Part shown: in pieces, positions 1 through 11,303 of the stretch | Layout: each line of letters begins with the position of its first letter | How positions within the stretch are numbered: the first letter of the stretch is position 1 | Assembly: GCA_963920575.1 (NCBI GenBank) | Contig: OY986974.1 | Span: forward strand, 186,001 to 250,000 | Direction of reading: 5' to 3' | From: Narthecium ossifragum | Lineage: Eukaryota > Streptophyta > Magnoliopsida > Dioscoreales > Nartheciaceae | DNA: 64,000 nt | Translations under genes and position numbers: made by a program | Notes under the pieces: model-generated | Told to the model about the DNA's origin: nothing | The model's database searches: none | Seen by the model: the letters and a program-made list of their open reading frames with translations, nothing else

Positions 1-120
1 CAAATTTCAATTTTTACCCTGCCTTTATTTACCTTTTTCATATCATTTTTTTATTTTCACTCCGACCTTTTTACTTCTTATTTTTACAATTACTACATTC
101 CCTAATGCCGTATATACCGA
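1..120 (+). repeat. Partial class A monomer at left edge
   Basis: The window opens inside an A monomer: CAAATTTCAATTTTTACC at the start, then CTCCGACC, ACAATTACTAC and the CCGTAT tail. The same text recurs at 1604, 3207 and 4810, so the 9-mer array continues beyond the left edge. Confidence 0.9.
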
Positions 121-300
121 TACGAATTTTGTAGACGAAATATAGTAGATTAACTATTAACTATTTCACTTTTTACTCTCCAAATTTCACTTTTTACCCT
201 GCCTTTATTTACCTTTTTTATATCATTTTTTTATTTTCACTCGGTCATTTTTACTTCTTATTTTTACCATTACTACATTACCTAATGCCCTATATACCTA
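121..300 (+). repeat. Monomer class B, type example (180 bp)
   Basis: Recognised by CCTTTTTTATATCATT and CACTCGGTCATTTTTAC in the body and ATTACCTAATGCCC near the end. It usually follows A. In the 7-mers it follows H directly and starts GTTGACG. Confidence 0.9.
164..197 (+). repeat. 13-bp direct repeat, 21-bp spacing, inside the standard monomer
   Basis: TTTCACTTTTTAC occurs at 164-176 and again at 185-197, separated by TCTCCAAA. The same arrangement is seen in most 180- and 182-bp monomers. D and H have one copy and lack exactly 21 bp, as expected from slippage or unequal exchange between these repeats. Confidence 0.9.
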
Positions 301-482
301 TACGGATTTTGTAGATGAAATATAGTATATTAACTATTAACTATTTCACTTTTTACTCTCCAAATTTCACTTTTTACCCTGCCTTTATTTACCTTTTTCA
401 TATCATTTTTTTATTTTCACTCCATCCTTTTTATTTCTTATTTTTTTACCATTACTACATTCGCTAATGCCATATATACCTA
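301..482 (+). repeat. Monomer class C, type example (182 bp)
   Basis: Starts GTAGATGAAATATAGTATATT, carries two extra T in TTATTTTTTTACC, and ends ATTCGCTAATGCCATAT. Two haplotypes exist. One has CTCCATCC with a TATACGG end (1-5300 and 8040-9730). The other has CTCCAGCC with a TATATGG end (from 7054 to 7235 onwards and in most later copies). Confidence 0.9.
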
Positions 483-643
483 TACGGATTTTGTAGATGA
501 AATATAGTAGATTAACTATTAACTATTTCACTTTTTACCCTGCCTTTATTTACCTTTTCCATATGATTTTTTCGTTTTTCCTCCGGCCTTTTTATTTCTT
601 ATTTTTTATCCATTACTATATTCCCTAATGCCCCACATACCTA
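483..643 (+). repeat. Monomer class D, type example (161 bp)
   Basis: Lacks 21 bp between TTTCACTTTTTAC and CCTGCC. It has TTTTCCATATGATTTTTTCG (or CATATCATT), CTCCGGCC, TTTTTTATCCATTACTAT and the distinctive tail GCCCCACATACC. It always follows C. Confidence 0.9.
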
Positions 644-823
644 TACGGATTTTGTAGACGAAATATAGTAGATTAACTATTAACTATTTCACTTGTTACT
701 CTCCAAATTTCACTTTTTACCCTGCCTTTATTTACCTTTTTCATATCATTTTTTTTGTTTCACTCCGACCTTTTTACTTCTTATTTTTACCATTACTACA
801 TTCCCTAATGCCCTATATACCTA
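644..823 (+). repeat. Monomer class E, type example (180 bp)
   Basis: Has CACTTGTTACTCTCC in the first half and a run of eight T followed by GTTTCACTCCGACC. It follows D. Confidence 0.88.
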
Positions 824-1003
824 TACGGATTTTGTAGACGAAATATAGTAGATTAACTATTAACTATTTCACTTTTTACTCTCCAAATTTCACTTTTTAC
901 TCTGCCTTTATTTACCTTTTTCATATCATTTTTTTATTTTTACTCCGACCTTTTTACTTCTTATTTTTACCATTACTACATTCACTAATGCCGTATATAC
1001 CTA
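824..1003 (+). repeat. Monomer class F, type example (180 bp)
   Basis: Has TTTTTACTCTGCC in place of TACCCTGCC, TTTATTTTTACTCCGACC, and a CCGTAT tail. With the next anchor the tail forms the perfect dyad CCGTATA-TACC-TATACGG. Confidence 0.88.
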
Positions 1004-1008
1004 TACGG
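991..1008. repeat. Perfect dyad CCGTATA-TACC-TATACGG at a monomer junction
   Basis: Two 7-bp arms with a 4-bp loop at the F/G junction. It recurs at most F/G junctions and after A monomers of the 10-mer halves. The common CCCTATA-TACC-TATACGG form has one mismatch. Confidence 0.85.
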
Positions 1009-1183
1009 ATTTTGTAGACGAAATATACTAGATTAACTTTTAACTTTTTCACTTGTTACTCTCCAAATTTCACTTTTTACCCTGCCTTTATTTACCTTTT
1101 TCATATCATTTTCTTTGTTTCACTCCGACCTTTTTACTTCTTATTTTTACCATTACTACATTCCCTAATGCCCTATATACCTA
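1004..1183 (+). repeat. Monomer class G, type example (180 bp)
   Basis: Starts ATACTAGATTAACTTTTAAC and then TTTTTCACTTGTTACTC. The body resembles E. Copies in the 9-mers (1-4600 and about 8750) have TTTTCTTTG; later ones have TTTTTTTTG. Confidence 0.88.
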
Positions 1184-1363
1184 TACGGATTTTGTAGACG
1201 AAATATAGTAGATTAACTATTAACTATTTCACTTTTTACTCTCCAAATTTCACTTTTTACCCTGCCTTTATTTACCTTTTTCATATCATTTTTTTATTTT
1301 CACTCCGACCTTTTTACTTCTTATTTTTACCATTACTACATTCCCTAATGCCCTATATACCTA
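1184..1363 (+). repeat. Monomer class I, type example (180 bp)
   Basis: Closest to the overall consensus: TACTCTCCAAATTTCAC, CTGCCTTTATTTACC, TTCACTCCGACC, ACCATTACTAC and a CCCTAT tail. From 12528 on, many copies start GTTGACG and have ATTAATACATTC. Confidence 0.85.
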
Positions 1364-1543
1364 TACGGATTTTGTAGACGAAATATAGTAGATTAACTAT
1401 TAACAATTTCATTTTTTACTCTCCAAATGTCACTTTCTACCCTGCCTTTATTTACCTTTTTTATATTATTTTTTTATTTTCACTCGGTCCTTTTTTCTTC
1501 TCATTTTTACCATTAATATATTCCCTAATACCCTATATACCTA
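1364..1543 (+). repeat. Monomer class K, type example (180 bp)
   Basis: Has TTAACAATTTCATTTTTTAC, CCAAATGTCAC, CACTCGGTCCTTTTTTCTTC and the tail CTAATACCC, which destroys the ATG present in most other classes. It is followed by GTAAACG, GTAAAGG or GTACACG depending on region. Confidence 0.9.
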
Positions 1544-1723
1544 TACGGATTTTGTAAACGAAATATAGTAGATTAACTATTAACTATTTCACTTTTTACT
1601 TTACAAATTTCAATTTTTACCCTGCCTTTATTTACCTTTTTCATATCATTTTTTTATTTTCACTCCGACCTTTTTACTTCTTATTTTTACAATTACTACA
1701 TTCCCTAATGCCGTATATACCGA
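1544..1723 (+). repeat. Monomer class A, type example (180 bp)
   Basis: Has ATTTTTACAATTACTAC and a CCGTAT tail, usually running into CCGATACGAATTTTG instead of CCTATACGGATTTTG. Variants include CCGTATATACCTATACGG (10-mer halves) and CCATATATACC (14-mers). Confidence 0.9.
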
Positions 1724-3326
1724 TACGAATTTTGTAGACGAAATATAGTAGATTAACTATTAACTATTTCACTTTTTACTCTCCAAATTTCACTTTTTAC
1801 CCTGCCTTTATTTACCTTTTTTATATCATTTTTTTATTTTCACTCGGTCATTTTTACTTCTTATTTTTACCATTACTACATTACCTAATGCCCTATATAC
1901 CTATACGGATTTTGTAGATGAAATATAGTATATTAACTATTAACTATTTCACTTTTTACTCTCCAAATTTCACTTTTTACCCTGCCTTTATTTACCTTTT
2001 TCATATCATTTTTTTATTTTCACTCCATCCTTTTTATTTCTTATTTTTTTACCATTACTACATTCGCTAATGCCATATATACCTATACGGATTTTGTAGA
2101 TGAAATATAGTAGATTAACTATTAACTATTTCACTTTTTACCCTGCCTTTATTTACCTTTTCCATATGATTTTTTCGTTTTTCCTCCGGCCTTTTTATTT
2201 CTTATTTTTTATCCATTACTATATTCCCTAATGCCCCACATACCTATACGGATTTTGTAGACGAAATATAGTAGATTAACTATTAACTATTTCACTTGTT
2301 ACTCTCCAAATTTCACTTTTTACCCTGCCTTTATTTACCTTTTTCATATCATTTTTTTTGTTTCACTCCGACCTTTTTACTTCTTAATTTTACGATTACT
2401 ACATTCCCTAATGCCCTATATACCTATACGGATTTTGTAGACGAAATATAGTAGATTAACTATTAACTATTTCACTTTTTACTCTCCAAATTTCACTTTT
2501 TACTCTGCCTTTATTTACCTTTTTCATATCATTTTTTTATTTTTACTCCGACCTTTTTACTTCTTATTTTTACCATTACTACATTCCCTAATGCCGTATA
2601 TACCTATACGGATTTTGTAGACGAAATATACTAGATTAACTTTTAACTTTTTCAGTTGTTACTCTCCAAATTTCACTTTTTACCCTGCCTTTATTTACCT
2701 TTTTCATATCATTTTCTTTGTTTCACTCCGACCTTTTTACTTCTTATTTTTACCATTACTACATTCCCTAATGCCCTATATACCTATACGGATTTTGTAG
2801 ACGAAATATAGTAGATTAACTATTAACTATTTCACTTTTTACTCTCCAAATTTCACTTTTTACCCTGCCTTTATTTACCTTTTTCATATCATTTTTTTAT
2901 TTTCACTCCGACCTTTTTACTTCTTATTTTTACCATTACTACATTCCCTAATGCCCTATATACCTATACGGATTTTGTAGACGAAATATAGTAGATTAAC
3001 TATTAACAATTTCATTTTTTACTCTCCAAATGTCACTTTCTACCCTGCCTTTATTTACCTTTTTTATATTATTTTTTTATTTTCACTCGGTCCTTTTTTC
3101 TTCTCATTTTTACCATTACTATATTCCCTAATACCCTATATACCTATACGGATTTTGTAAACGAAATATAGTAGATTAACTATTAACTATTTCACTTTTT
3201 ACTTTACAAATTTCAATTTTTACCCTGCCTTTATTTACCTTTTTCATATCATTTTTTTATTTTCACTCCGACCTTTTTACTTCTTATTTTTACAATTACT
3301 ACATTCCCTAATGCCGTATATACCGA
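1724..3326 (+). repeat. 9-mer HOR copy 2, BCDEFGIKA, 1603 bp
   Basis: Repeats the preceding unit at an offset of exactly 1603 bp with few substitutions. Two rare variants mark it: TTCTTAATTT at 2381-2390 and TTCAGTTGTT at 2651-2660. Both reappear together 6033 bp downstream, which ties this copy to the 8414-8693 region. Confidence 0.93.
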
Positions 3327-4929
3327 TACGAATTTTGTAGACGAAATATAGTAGATTAACTATTAACTATTTCACTTTTTACTCTCCAAATTTCACTTTT
3401 TACCCTGCCTTTATTTACCTTTTTTATATCATTTTTTTATTTTCACTCGGTCATTTTTACTTCTTATTTTTACCATTACTACATTACCTAATGCCCTATA
3501 TACCTATACGGATTTTGTAGATGAAATATAGTATATTAACTATTAACTATTTCACTTTTTACTCTCCAAATTTCACTTTTTACCCTGCCTTTATTTACCT
3601 TTTTCATATCATTTTTTTATTTTCACTCCATCCTTTTTATTTCTTATTTTTTTACCATTACTACATTCGCTAATGCCATATATACCTATACGGATTTTGT
3701 AGATGAAATATAGTAGATTAACTATTAACTATTTCACTTTTTACCCTGCCTTTATTTACCTTTTCCATATGATTTTTTCGTTTTTCCTCCGGCCTTTTTA
3801 TTTCTTATTTTTTATCCATTACTATATTCCCTAATGCCCCACATACCTATACGGATTTTGTAGACGAAATATAGTAGATTAACTATTAACTATTTCACTT
3901 GTTACTCTCCAAATTTCACTTTTTACCCTGCCTTTATTTACCTTTTTCATATCATTTTTTTTGTTTCACTCCGACCTTTTTACTTCTTATTTTTACCATT
4001 ACTACATTCCCTAATGCCCTATATACCTATACGGATTTTGTAGACGAAATATAGTAGATTAACTATTAACTATTTCACTTTTTACTCTCCAAATTTCACT
4101 TTTTACTCTGCCTTTATTTACCTTTTTCATATCATTTTTTTATTTTTACTCCGACCTTTTTACTTCTTATTTTTACCATTACTACATTCCCTAATGCCGT
4201 ATATACCTATACGGATTTTGTAGACGAAATATACTAGATTAACTTTTAACTTTTTCACTTGTTACTCTCCAAATTTCACTTTTTACCCTGCCTTTATTTA
4301 CCTTTTTCATATCATTTTCTTTGTTTCACTCCGACCTTTTTACTTCTTATTTTTACCATTACTACATTCCCTAATGCCCTATATACCTATACGGATTTTG
4401 TAGACGAAATATAGTAGATTAACTATTAACTATTTCACTTTTTACTCTCCAAATTTCACTTTTTACCCTGCCTTTATTTACCTTTTTCATATCATTTTTT
4501 TATTTTCACTCCGACCTTTTTACTTCTTATTTTTACCATTACTACATTCCCTAATGCCCTATATACCTATACGGATTTTGTAGACGAAATATAGTAGATT
4601 AACTATTAACAATTTCATTTTTTACTCTCCAAATGTCACTTTCTACCCTGCCTTTATTTACCTTTTTTATATTATTTTTTTATTTTCACTCGGTCCTTTT
4701 TTCTTCTCATTTTTACCATTACTATATTCCCTAATACCCTATATACCTATACGGATTTTGTAAACGAAATATAGTAGATTAACTATTAACTATTTCACTT
4801 TTTACTTTACAAATTTCAATTTTTACCCTGCCTTTATTTACCTTTTTCATATCATTTTTTTATTTTCACTCCGACCTTTTTACTAATTATTTTTACAATT
4901 ACTACATTCCCTAATGCCGTATATACCGA
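3327..4929 (+). repeat. 9-mer HOR copy 3, BCDEFGIKA, 1603 bp
   Basis: Third copy at the 1603-bp period, without the two rare marks of copy 2. Its A monomer carries the rare word TACTAATTAT at 4881-4890. That word recurs at 9311-9320, the left part of the 4430-bp block duplication. Confidence 0.92.
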
Positions 4930-5992
4930 TACGAATTTTGTAGACGAAATATAGTAGATTAACTATTAACTATTTCACTTTTTACTCTCCAAATTTCACT
5001 TTTTACCCTGCCTTTATTTACCTTTTTTATATCATTTTTTTATTTTCACTCGGTCATTTTTACTTCTTATTTTTACCATTACTACATTACCTAATGCCCT
5101 ATATACCTATACGGATTTTGTAGATGAAATATAGTATATTAACTATTAACTATTTCACTTTTTACTCTCCAAATTTCACTTTTTACCCTGCCTTTATTTA
5201 CCTTTTTCATATCATTTTTTTATTTTCACTCCATCCTTTTTATTTCTTATTTTTTTACCATTACTACATTCGCTAATGCCATATATACCTATACGGATTT
5301 TGTAGATGAAATATAGTAGATTAACTATTAACTATTTCACTTTTTACCCTGCCTTTATTTACCTTTTCCATATGATTTTTTCGTTTTTCCTCCGGCCTTT
5401 TTATTTCTTATTTTTTATCCATTACTATATTCCCTAATGCCCCACATACCTATACGGATTTTGTAGACGAAATATAGTAGATTAACTATTAACTATTTCA
5501 CTTGTTACTCTCCAAATTTCACTTTTTACCCTGCCTTTATTTACCTTTTTCATATCATTTTTTTTGTTTCACTCCGACCTTTTTACTTCTTATTTTTACC
5601 ATTACTACATTCCCTAATGCCCTATATACCTATACGGATTTTGTAGACGAAATATAGTAGATTAACTATTAACTATTTCACTTTTTACTCTCCAAATTTC
5701 ACTTTTTACTCTGCCTTTATTTACCTTTTTCATATCATTTTTTTATTTTTACTCCGACCTTTTTACTTCTTATTTTTACCATTACTACATTCCCTAATGC
5801 CGTATATACCTATACGGATTTTGTAGACGAAATATACTAGATTAACTTTTAACTTTTTCACTTGTTACTCTCCAAATTTCACTTTTTACCCTGCCTTTAT
5901 TTACCTTTTTCATATCATTTTTTTTGTTTCACTCCGACCTTTTTACTTCTTATTTTTACCATTACTACATTCCCTAATGCCCTATATACCTA

Positions 5993-6153
5993 TACGGATT
6001 TTGTAGACGAAATATAGTAGATTAACTATTAACTATTTCACTTTTTACCCTGCTTTTATTTACCTTTTTCATATCATTTTTTAATTTTCACTCCGGCCTT
6101 TTTATTTCTTATTTTTTTACCATTACTACATTCCCTAATGCCCTATATACCTA
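5993..6153 (+). repeat. Monomer class H, first occurrence (161 bp)
   Basis: Lacks the same 21 bp as D and carries the two extra T of C. Marks are CCTGCTTTTATTTACC, CATTTTTTAATTTTCAC and CTCCGGCC. It is absent from the 9-mers, occurs once per 7-, 10- and 11-mer, and three times per 14-mer. Confidence 0.9.
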
Positions 6154-6333
6154 TACGGATTTTGTAGACGAAATATAGTAGATTAACTATTAACTATTTC
6201 ACTTTTTACTCTCCAAATTTCACTTTTTACCCTGCCTTTATTTACCTTTTTCATATCATTTTTTTATTTTCACTCCGACCTTTTTACTTCTTATTTTTAC
6301 CATTTCTACATTCCCTAATGCCCTATATACCTA

Positions 6334-6513
6334 TACGGATTTTGTAGAAGAAATATAGTAGATTAACTATTAACTATTTCACTTTTTACTCTCCAAATTT
6401 CACTTTTTTCCCTGCCTTTATTTGCCTTTTTCATATCATTTTTTTATTTTCACTCCGATCTTTTTACTTCTTATTTTTACCATTACTACATTCCCTAATG
6501 CCCTATATACCTA
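6334..6513 (+). repeat. Monomer class J, first occurrence (180 bp)
   Basis: Like I but with CACTTTTTTCCCTGCC and TTTATTTGCC. It is found only in 11-mers and in the 11-mer half of the 21-mers, never after about 24540. Confidence 0.88.
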
Positions 6514-6873
6514 TACGGATTTTGTAGACGAAATATAGTAGATTAACTATTAACAATTTCATTTTTTACTCTCCAAATGTCACTTTTTACCCTGCCTTTA
6601 TTTACCTTTTTTATATCATTTTTTTATTTTCACTCGGTCCTTTTTTCTTCTCATTTTTACCATTACTACATTCCCTAATACCCTATATACCTATACGGAT
6701 TTTGTAAACGAAATATAGTAGATTAACTATTAACTATTTCACTTTTTACTCTCCAAATTTCACTTTTTACCCTGCCTTTATTTACCTTTTTCATATCATT
6801 TTTTTATTTTCACTCCGACCTTTTTACTTCTTATTTTTACAATTACTACATTCCCTAATGCCGTATATACCGA

Positions 6874-9359
6874 TACGAATTTTGTAGACGAAATATAGTA
6901 GATTAACTATTAACTATTTCACTTTTTACTCTCCAAATTTCACTTTTTACCCTGCCTTTATTTACCTTTTTTATATCATTTTTTTATTTTCACTCGGTCA
7001 TTTTTACTTCTTATTTTTACCATTACTACATTACCTAATGCCCTATATACCTATACGGATTTTGTAGATGAAATATAGTATATTAACTATTAACTATTTC
7101 ACTTTTTACTCTCCAAATTTCACTTTTTACCCTGCCTTTATTTACCTTTTTCATATCATTTTTTTATTTTAACTCCAGCCTTTTTATTTCTTATTTTTTT
7201 ACCATTACTACATTCGCTAATGCCATATATACCTATATGGATTTTGTAGATGAAATATAGTAGATTAACTATTAACTATTTCACTTTTTACCCTGCCTTT
7301 ATTTACCTTTTCCATATCATTTTTTCGTTTTACCTCCGGCCATTTTATTTCTTATTTTTTATCCATTACTATATTCCCTAATGCCCCACATACCTATACG
7401 GATTTTGTAGACGAAATATAGTAGATTAACTATTAACTATTTCACTTGTTACTCTCCAAATTTCACTTTTTACCCTTACTTTATTTACCTTTTTCATATC
7501 ATTTTTTTTGTTTCACTCCGACCTTTTTACTTCTTATTTTTACCATTACTACATTCCCTAATGCCCTATATACCTATACGGATTTTGTAGACGAAATATA
7601 GTAGATTAACTATTAACTATTTCACTTTTTACTCTCCAAATTTCACTTTTTACTCTGCCTTTATTTACCTTTTTCATATCATTTTTTTATTTTTACTCCG
7701 ACCTTTTTACTTCTTATTTTTACCATTACTACATTCCCTAATGCCGTATATACCTATACGGATTTTGTAGACGAAATATAGTAGATTAACTTTTAACTTT
7801 TTCACTTGTTACTCTCCAAATTTCACTTTTTACCCTGCCTTTATTTACCTTTTTCATATCATTTTTTTTGTTTCACTCCGACCTTTTTACTTCTTATTTT
7901 TACCATTACTACATTCCCTAATGCCCTATATACCTATACGGATTTTGTAGACGAAATATAGTAGATTAACTATTAACTATTTCACTTTTTACTCTCCAAA
8001 TTTCACTTTTTACCCTGCCTTTATTTACCTTTTTCATATCATTTTTTTATTTTCACTCCATCCTTTTTATTTCTTATTTTTTTACCATTACTACATTCGC
8101 TAATGCCATATATACCTATACGGATTTTGTAGATGAAATATAGTAGATTAACTATTAACTATTTCACTTTTTACCCTGCCTTTATTTACCTTTTCCATAT
8201 GATTTTTTCGTTTTTCCTCCGGCCTTTTTATTTCTTATTTTTTATCCATTACTATATTCCCTAATGCCCCACATACCTATACGGATTTTGTAGACGAAAT
8301 ATAGTAGATTAACTATTAACTATTTCACTTGTTACTCTCCAAATTTCACTTTTTACCCTGCCTTTATTTACCTTTTTCATATCATTTTTTTTGTTTCACT
8401 CCGACCTTTTTACTTCTTAATTTTACCATTACTACATTCCCTAATGCCCTATATACCTATACGGATTTTGTAGACGAAATATAGTAGATTAACTATTAAC
8501 TATTTCACTTTTTACTCTCCAAATTTCACTTTTTACTCTGCCTTTATTTACCTTTTTCATATCATTTTTTTATTTTTACTCCGACCTTTTTACTTCTTAT
8601 TTTTACCATTACTACATTCCCTAATGCCGTATATACCTATACGGATTTTGTAGACGAAATATACTAGATTAACTTTTAACTTTTTCAGTTGTTACTCTCC
8701 AAATTTCACTTTTTACCCTGCCTTTATTTACCTTTTTCATATCATTTTCTTTGTTTCACTCCGACCTTTTTACTTCTTATTTTTACCATTACTACATTCC
8801 CTAATGCCCTATATACCTATACGGATTTTGTAGACGAAATATAGTAGATTAACTATTAACTATTTCACTTTTTACTCTCCAAATTTCACTTTTTACCCTG
8901 CCTTTATTTACCTTTTTCATATCATTTTTTTATTTTCACTCCGACCTTTTTACTTCTTATTTTTACCATTACTACATTCCCTAATGCCCTATATACCTAT
9001 ACGGATTTTGTAGACGAAATATAGTAGTTTAACTATTAACAATTTCATTTTTTACTCTCCAAATGTCACTTTCTACCCTGCCTTTATTTACCTTTTTTAT
9101 ATTATTTTTTTATTTTCACTCGGTCCTTTTTTCTTCTCATTTTTACCATTACTATATTCCCTAATACCCTATATACCTATACGGATTTTGTAAACGAAAT
9201 ATAGTAGATTAACTATTAACTATTTCACTTTTTACTTTACAAATTTCAATTTTTACCCTGCCTTTATTTACCTTTTTCATATCATTTTTTTATTTTCACT
9301 CCGACCTTTTTACTAATTATTTTTACAATTACTACATTCCCTAATGCCGTATATACCGA
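6874..9359 (+). repeat. Composite 14-mer, BCDEFG + CDEFGIKA, 2486 bp
   Basis: The first six monomers are of the 11-mer kind (C with CCAGCC and TATATGG). After G, where H would be expected, the order returns to a C of the 9-mer kind at about 8040 and runs CDEFGIKA to the end. The second part shares TTCTTAATTT (8414) and TTCAGTTGTT (8684) with 9-mer copy 2. This is a junction between two array types. Confidence 0.9.
7223..7240. repeat. Second perfect version of the dyad, CCATATA-TACC-TATATGG
   Basis: Found at the C/D junction in the CCAGCC haplotype of C. Relative to the F/G form, both arms changed at paired positions (G to A on the left, C to T on the right), so symmetry is kept. In the CCATCC haplotype (for example 470-487) only the left arm changed. 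Confidence 0.85.
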
Positions 9360-11303
9360 TACGAATTTTGTAGACGAAATATAGTAGATTAACTATTAAC
9401 TATTTCACTTTTTACTCTCCAAATTTCACTTTTTACCCTGCCTTTATTTACCTTTTTTATATCATTTTTTTATTTTCACTCGGTCATTTTTACTTCTTAT
9501 TTTTACCATTACTACATTACCTAATGCCCTATATACCTATACGGATTTTGTAGATGAAATATAGTATATTAACTATTAACTATTTCACTTTTTACTCTCC
9601 AAATTTCACTTTTTACCCTGCCTTTATTTACCTTTTTCATATCATTTTTTTATTTTCACTCCATCCTTTTTATTTCTTATTTTTTTACCATTACTACATT
9701 CGCTAATGCCATATATACCTATACGGATTTTGTAGATGAAATATAGTAGATTAACTATTAACTATTTCACTTTTTACCCTGCCTTTATTTACCTTTTCCA
9801 TATGATTTTTTCGTTTTTCCTCCGGCCTTTTTATTTCTTATTTTTTATCCATTACTATATTCCCTAATGCCCCACATACCTATACGGATTTTGTAGACGA
9901 AATATAGTAGATTAACTATTAACTATTTCACTTGTTACTCTCCAAATTTCACTTTTTACCCTGCCTTTATTTACCTTTTTCATATCATTTTTTTTGTTTC
10001 ACTCCGACCTTTTTACTTCTTATTTTTACCATTACTACATTCCCTAATGCCCTATATACCTATACGGATTTTGTAGACGAAATATAGTAGATTAACTATT
10101 AACTATTTCACTTTTTACTCTCCAAATTTCACTTTTTACTCTGCCTTTATTTACCTTTTTCATATCATTTTTTTATTTTTACTCCGACCTTTTTACTTCT
10201 TATTTTTACCATTACTACATTCCCTAATGCCGTATATACCTATACGGATTTTGTAGACGAAATATACTAGATTAACTTTTAACTTTTTCACTTGTTACTC
10301 TCCAAATTTCACTTTTTACCCTGCCTTTATTTACCTTTTTCATATCATTTTTTTTGTTTCACTCCGACCTTTTTACTTCTTATTTTTACCATTTCTACAT
10401 TCCCTAATGCCCTATATACCTATACGGATTTTGTAGACGAAATATAGTAGATTAACTATTAACTATTTCACTTTTTACCCTGCTTTTATTTACCTTTTTC
10501 ATATCATTTTTTAATTTTCACTCCGGCCTTTTTATTTCTTATTTTTTTACCATTACTACATTCCCTAATGCCCTATATACCTTTACGGATTTTGTAGACG
10601 AAATATAGTAGATTAACTATTAACTATTTCACTTTTTACTCTCCAAATTTCACTTTTTACCCTGCCTTTATTTACCTTTTTCATATCATTTTTTTATTTT
10701 CACTCCGACCTTTTTACTTCTTATTTTTACCATTTCTACATTCCCTAATGCCCTATATACCTATACGGATTTTGTAGAAGAAATATAGTAGATTAACTAT
10801 TAACTATTTCACTTTTTACTCTCCAAATTTCACTTTTTTCCCTGCCTTTATTTGCCTTTTTCATATCATTTTTTTATTTTCACTCCGATCTTTTTACTTC
10901 TTATTTTTACCATTACTACATTCCCTAATGCCCTATATACCTATACGGATTTTGTAGACGAAATATAGTAGATTAACTATTAACAATTTCATTTTTTACT
11001 CTCCAAATGTCACTTTTTACCCTGCCTTTATTTACCTTTTTTATATCATTTTTTTATTTTCACTCGGTCCTTTTTTCTTCTCATTTTTACCATTACTACA
11101 TTCCCTAATACCCTATATACCTATACGGATTTTGTAAACGAAATATAGTAGATTAACTATTAACTATTTCACTTTTTACTCTCCAAATTTCACTTTTTAC
11201 CCTGCCTTTATTTACCTTTTTCATATCATTTTTTTATTTTCACTCCGACCTTTTTACTTCTTATTTTTACAATTACTACATTCCCTAATGCCGTATATAC
11301 CGA
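9360..11303 (+). repeat. 11-mer HOR, BCDEFGHIJKA, 1944 bp
   Basis: Same order and length as 4930-6873, offset 4430 bp, and like it preceded by an A monomer with TACTAATTAT. Private differences seen by eye include ATTTCTACATT in its G monomer (about 10392) and CTTTACGG at the H tail (about 10581), so it is a slightly diverged copy. Confidence 0.92.

Larger units (their letters stand above)
121..1723 (+). repeat. 9-mer HOR copy 1, BCDEFGIKA, 1603 bp
   Basis: Nine monomers with anchors at 121, 301, 483, 644, 824, 1004, 1184, 1364 and 1544, giving lengths 180, 182, 161 and then six of 180. It lacks the H and J monomers of the 11-mer further right. C is the haplotype with CTCCATCC and a TATACGG end. 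G has TTTTCTTTG where later copies have TTTTTTTTG. A private TTCACTAATG replaces TTCCCTAATG near 981. Confidence 0.93.
4930..6873 (+). repeat. 11-mer HOR, BCDEFGHIJKA, 1944 bp
   Basis: Anchors fall at 4930, 5110, 5292, 5453, 5633, 5813, 5993, 6154, 6334, 6514 and 6694. The first six monomers continue the 9-mer order. A 161-bp H monomer then appears at 5993-6153 and an extra J monomer at 6334-6513, turning the 9-mer into an 11-mer. The C monomer still has the 9-mer haplotype (CCATCC), so the unit straddles the switch between the two HOR types. Confidence 0.92.

Noticed and set aside
121..300. Internal sub-repeats of about 60 bp within the monomer (three T-rich, CAC/CTCC-containing thirds)
   Set aside because: Apart from the 13-bp repeat at 21-bp spacing, the similarity between thirds looks explained by shared T and C richness. 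I could not align it convincingly by eye.
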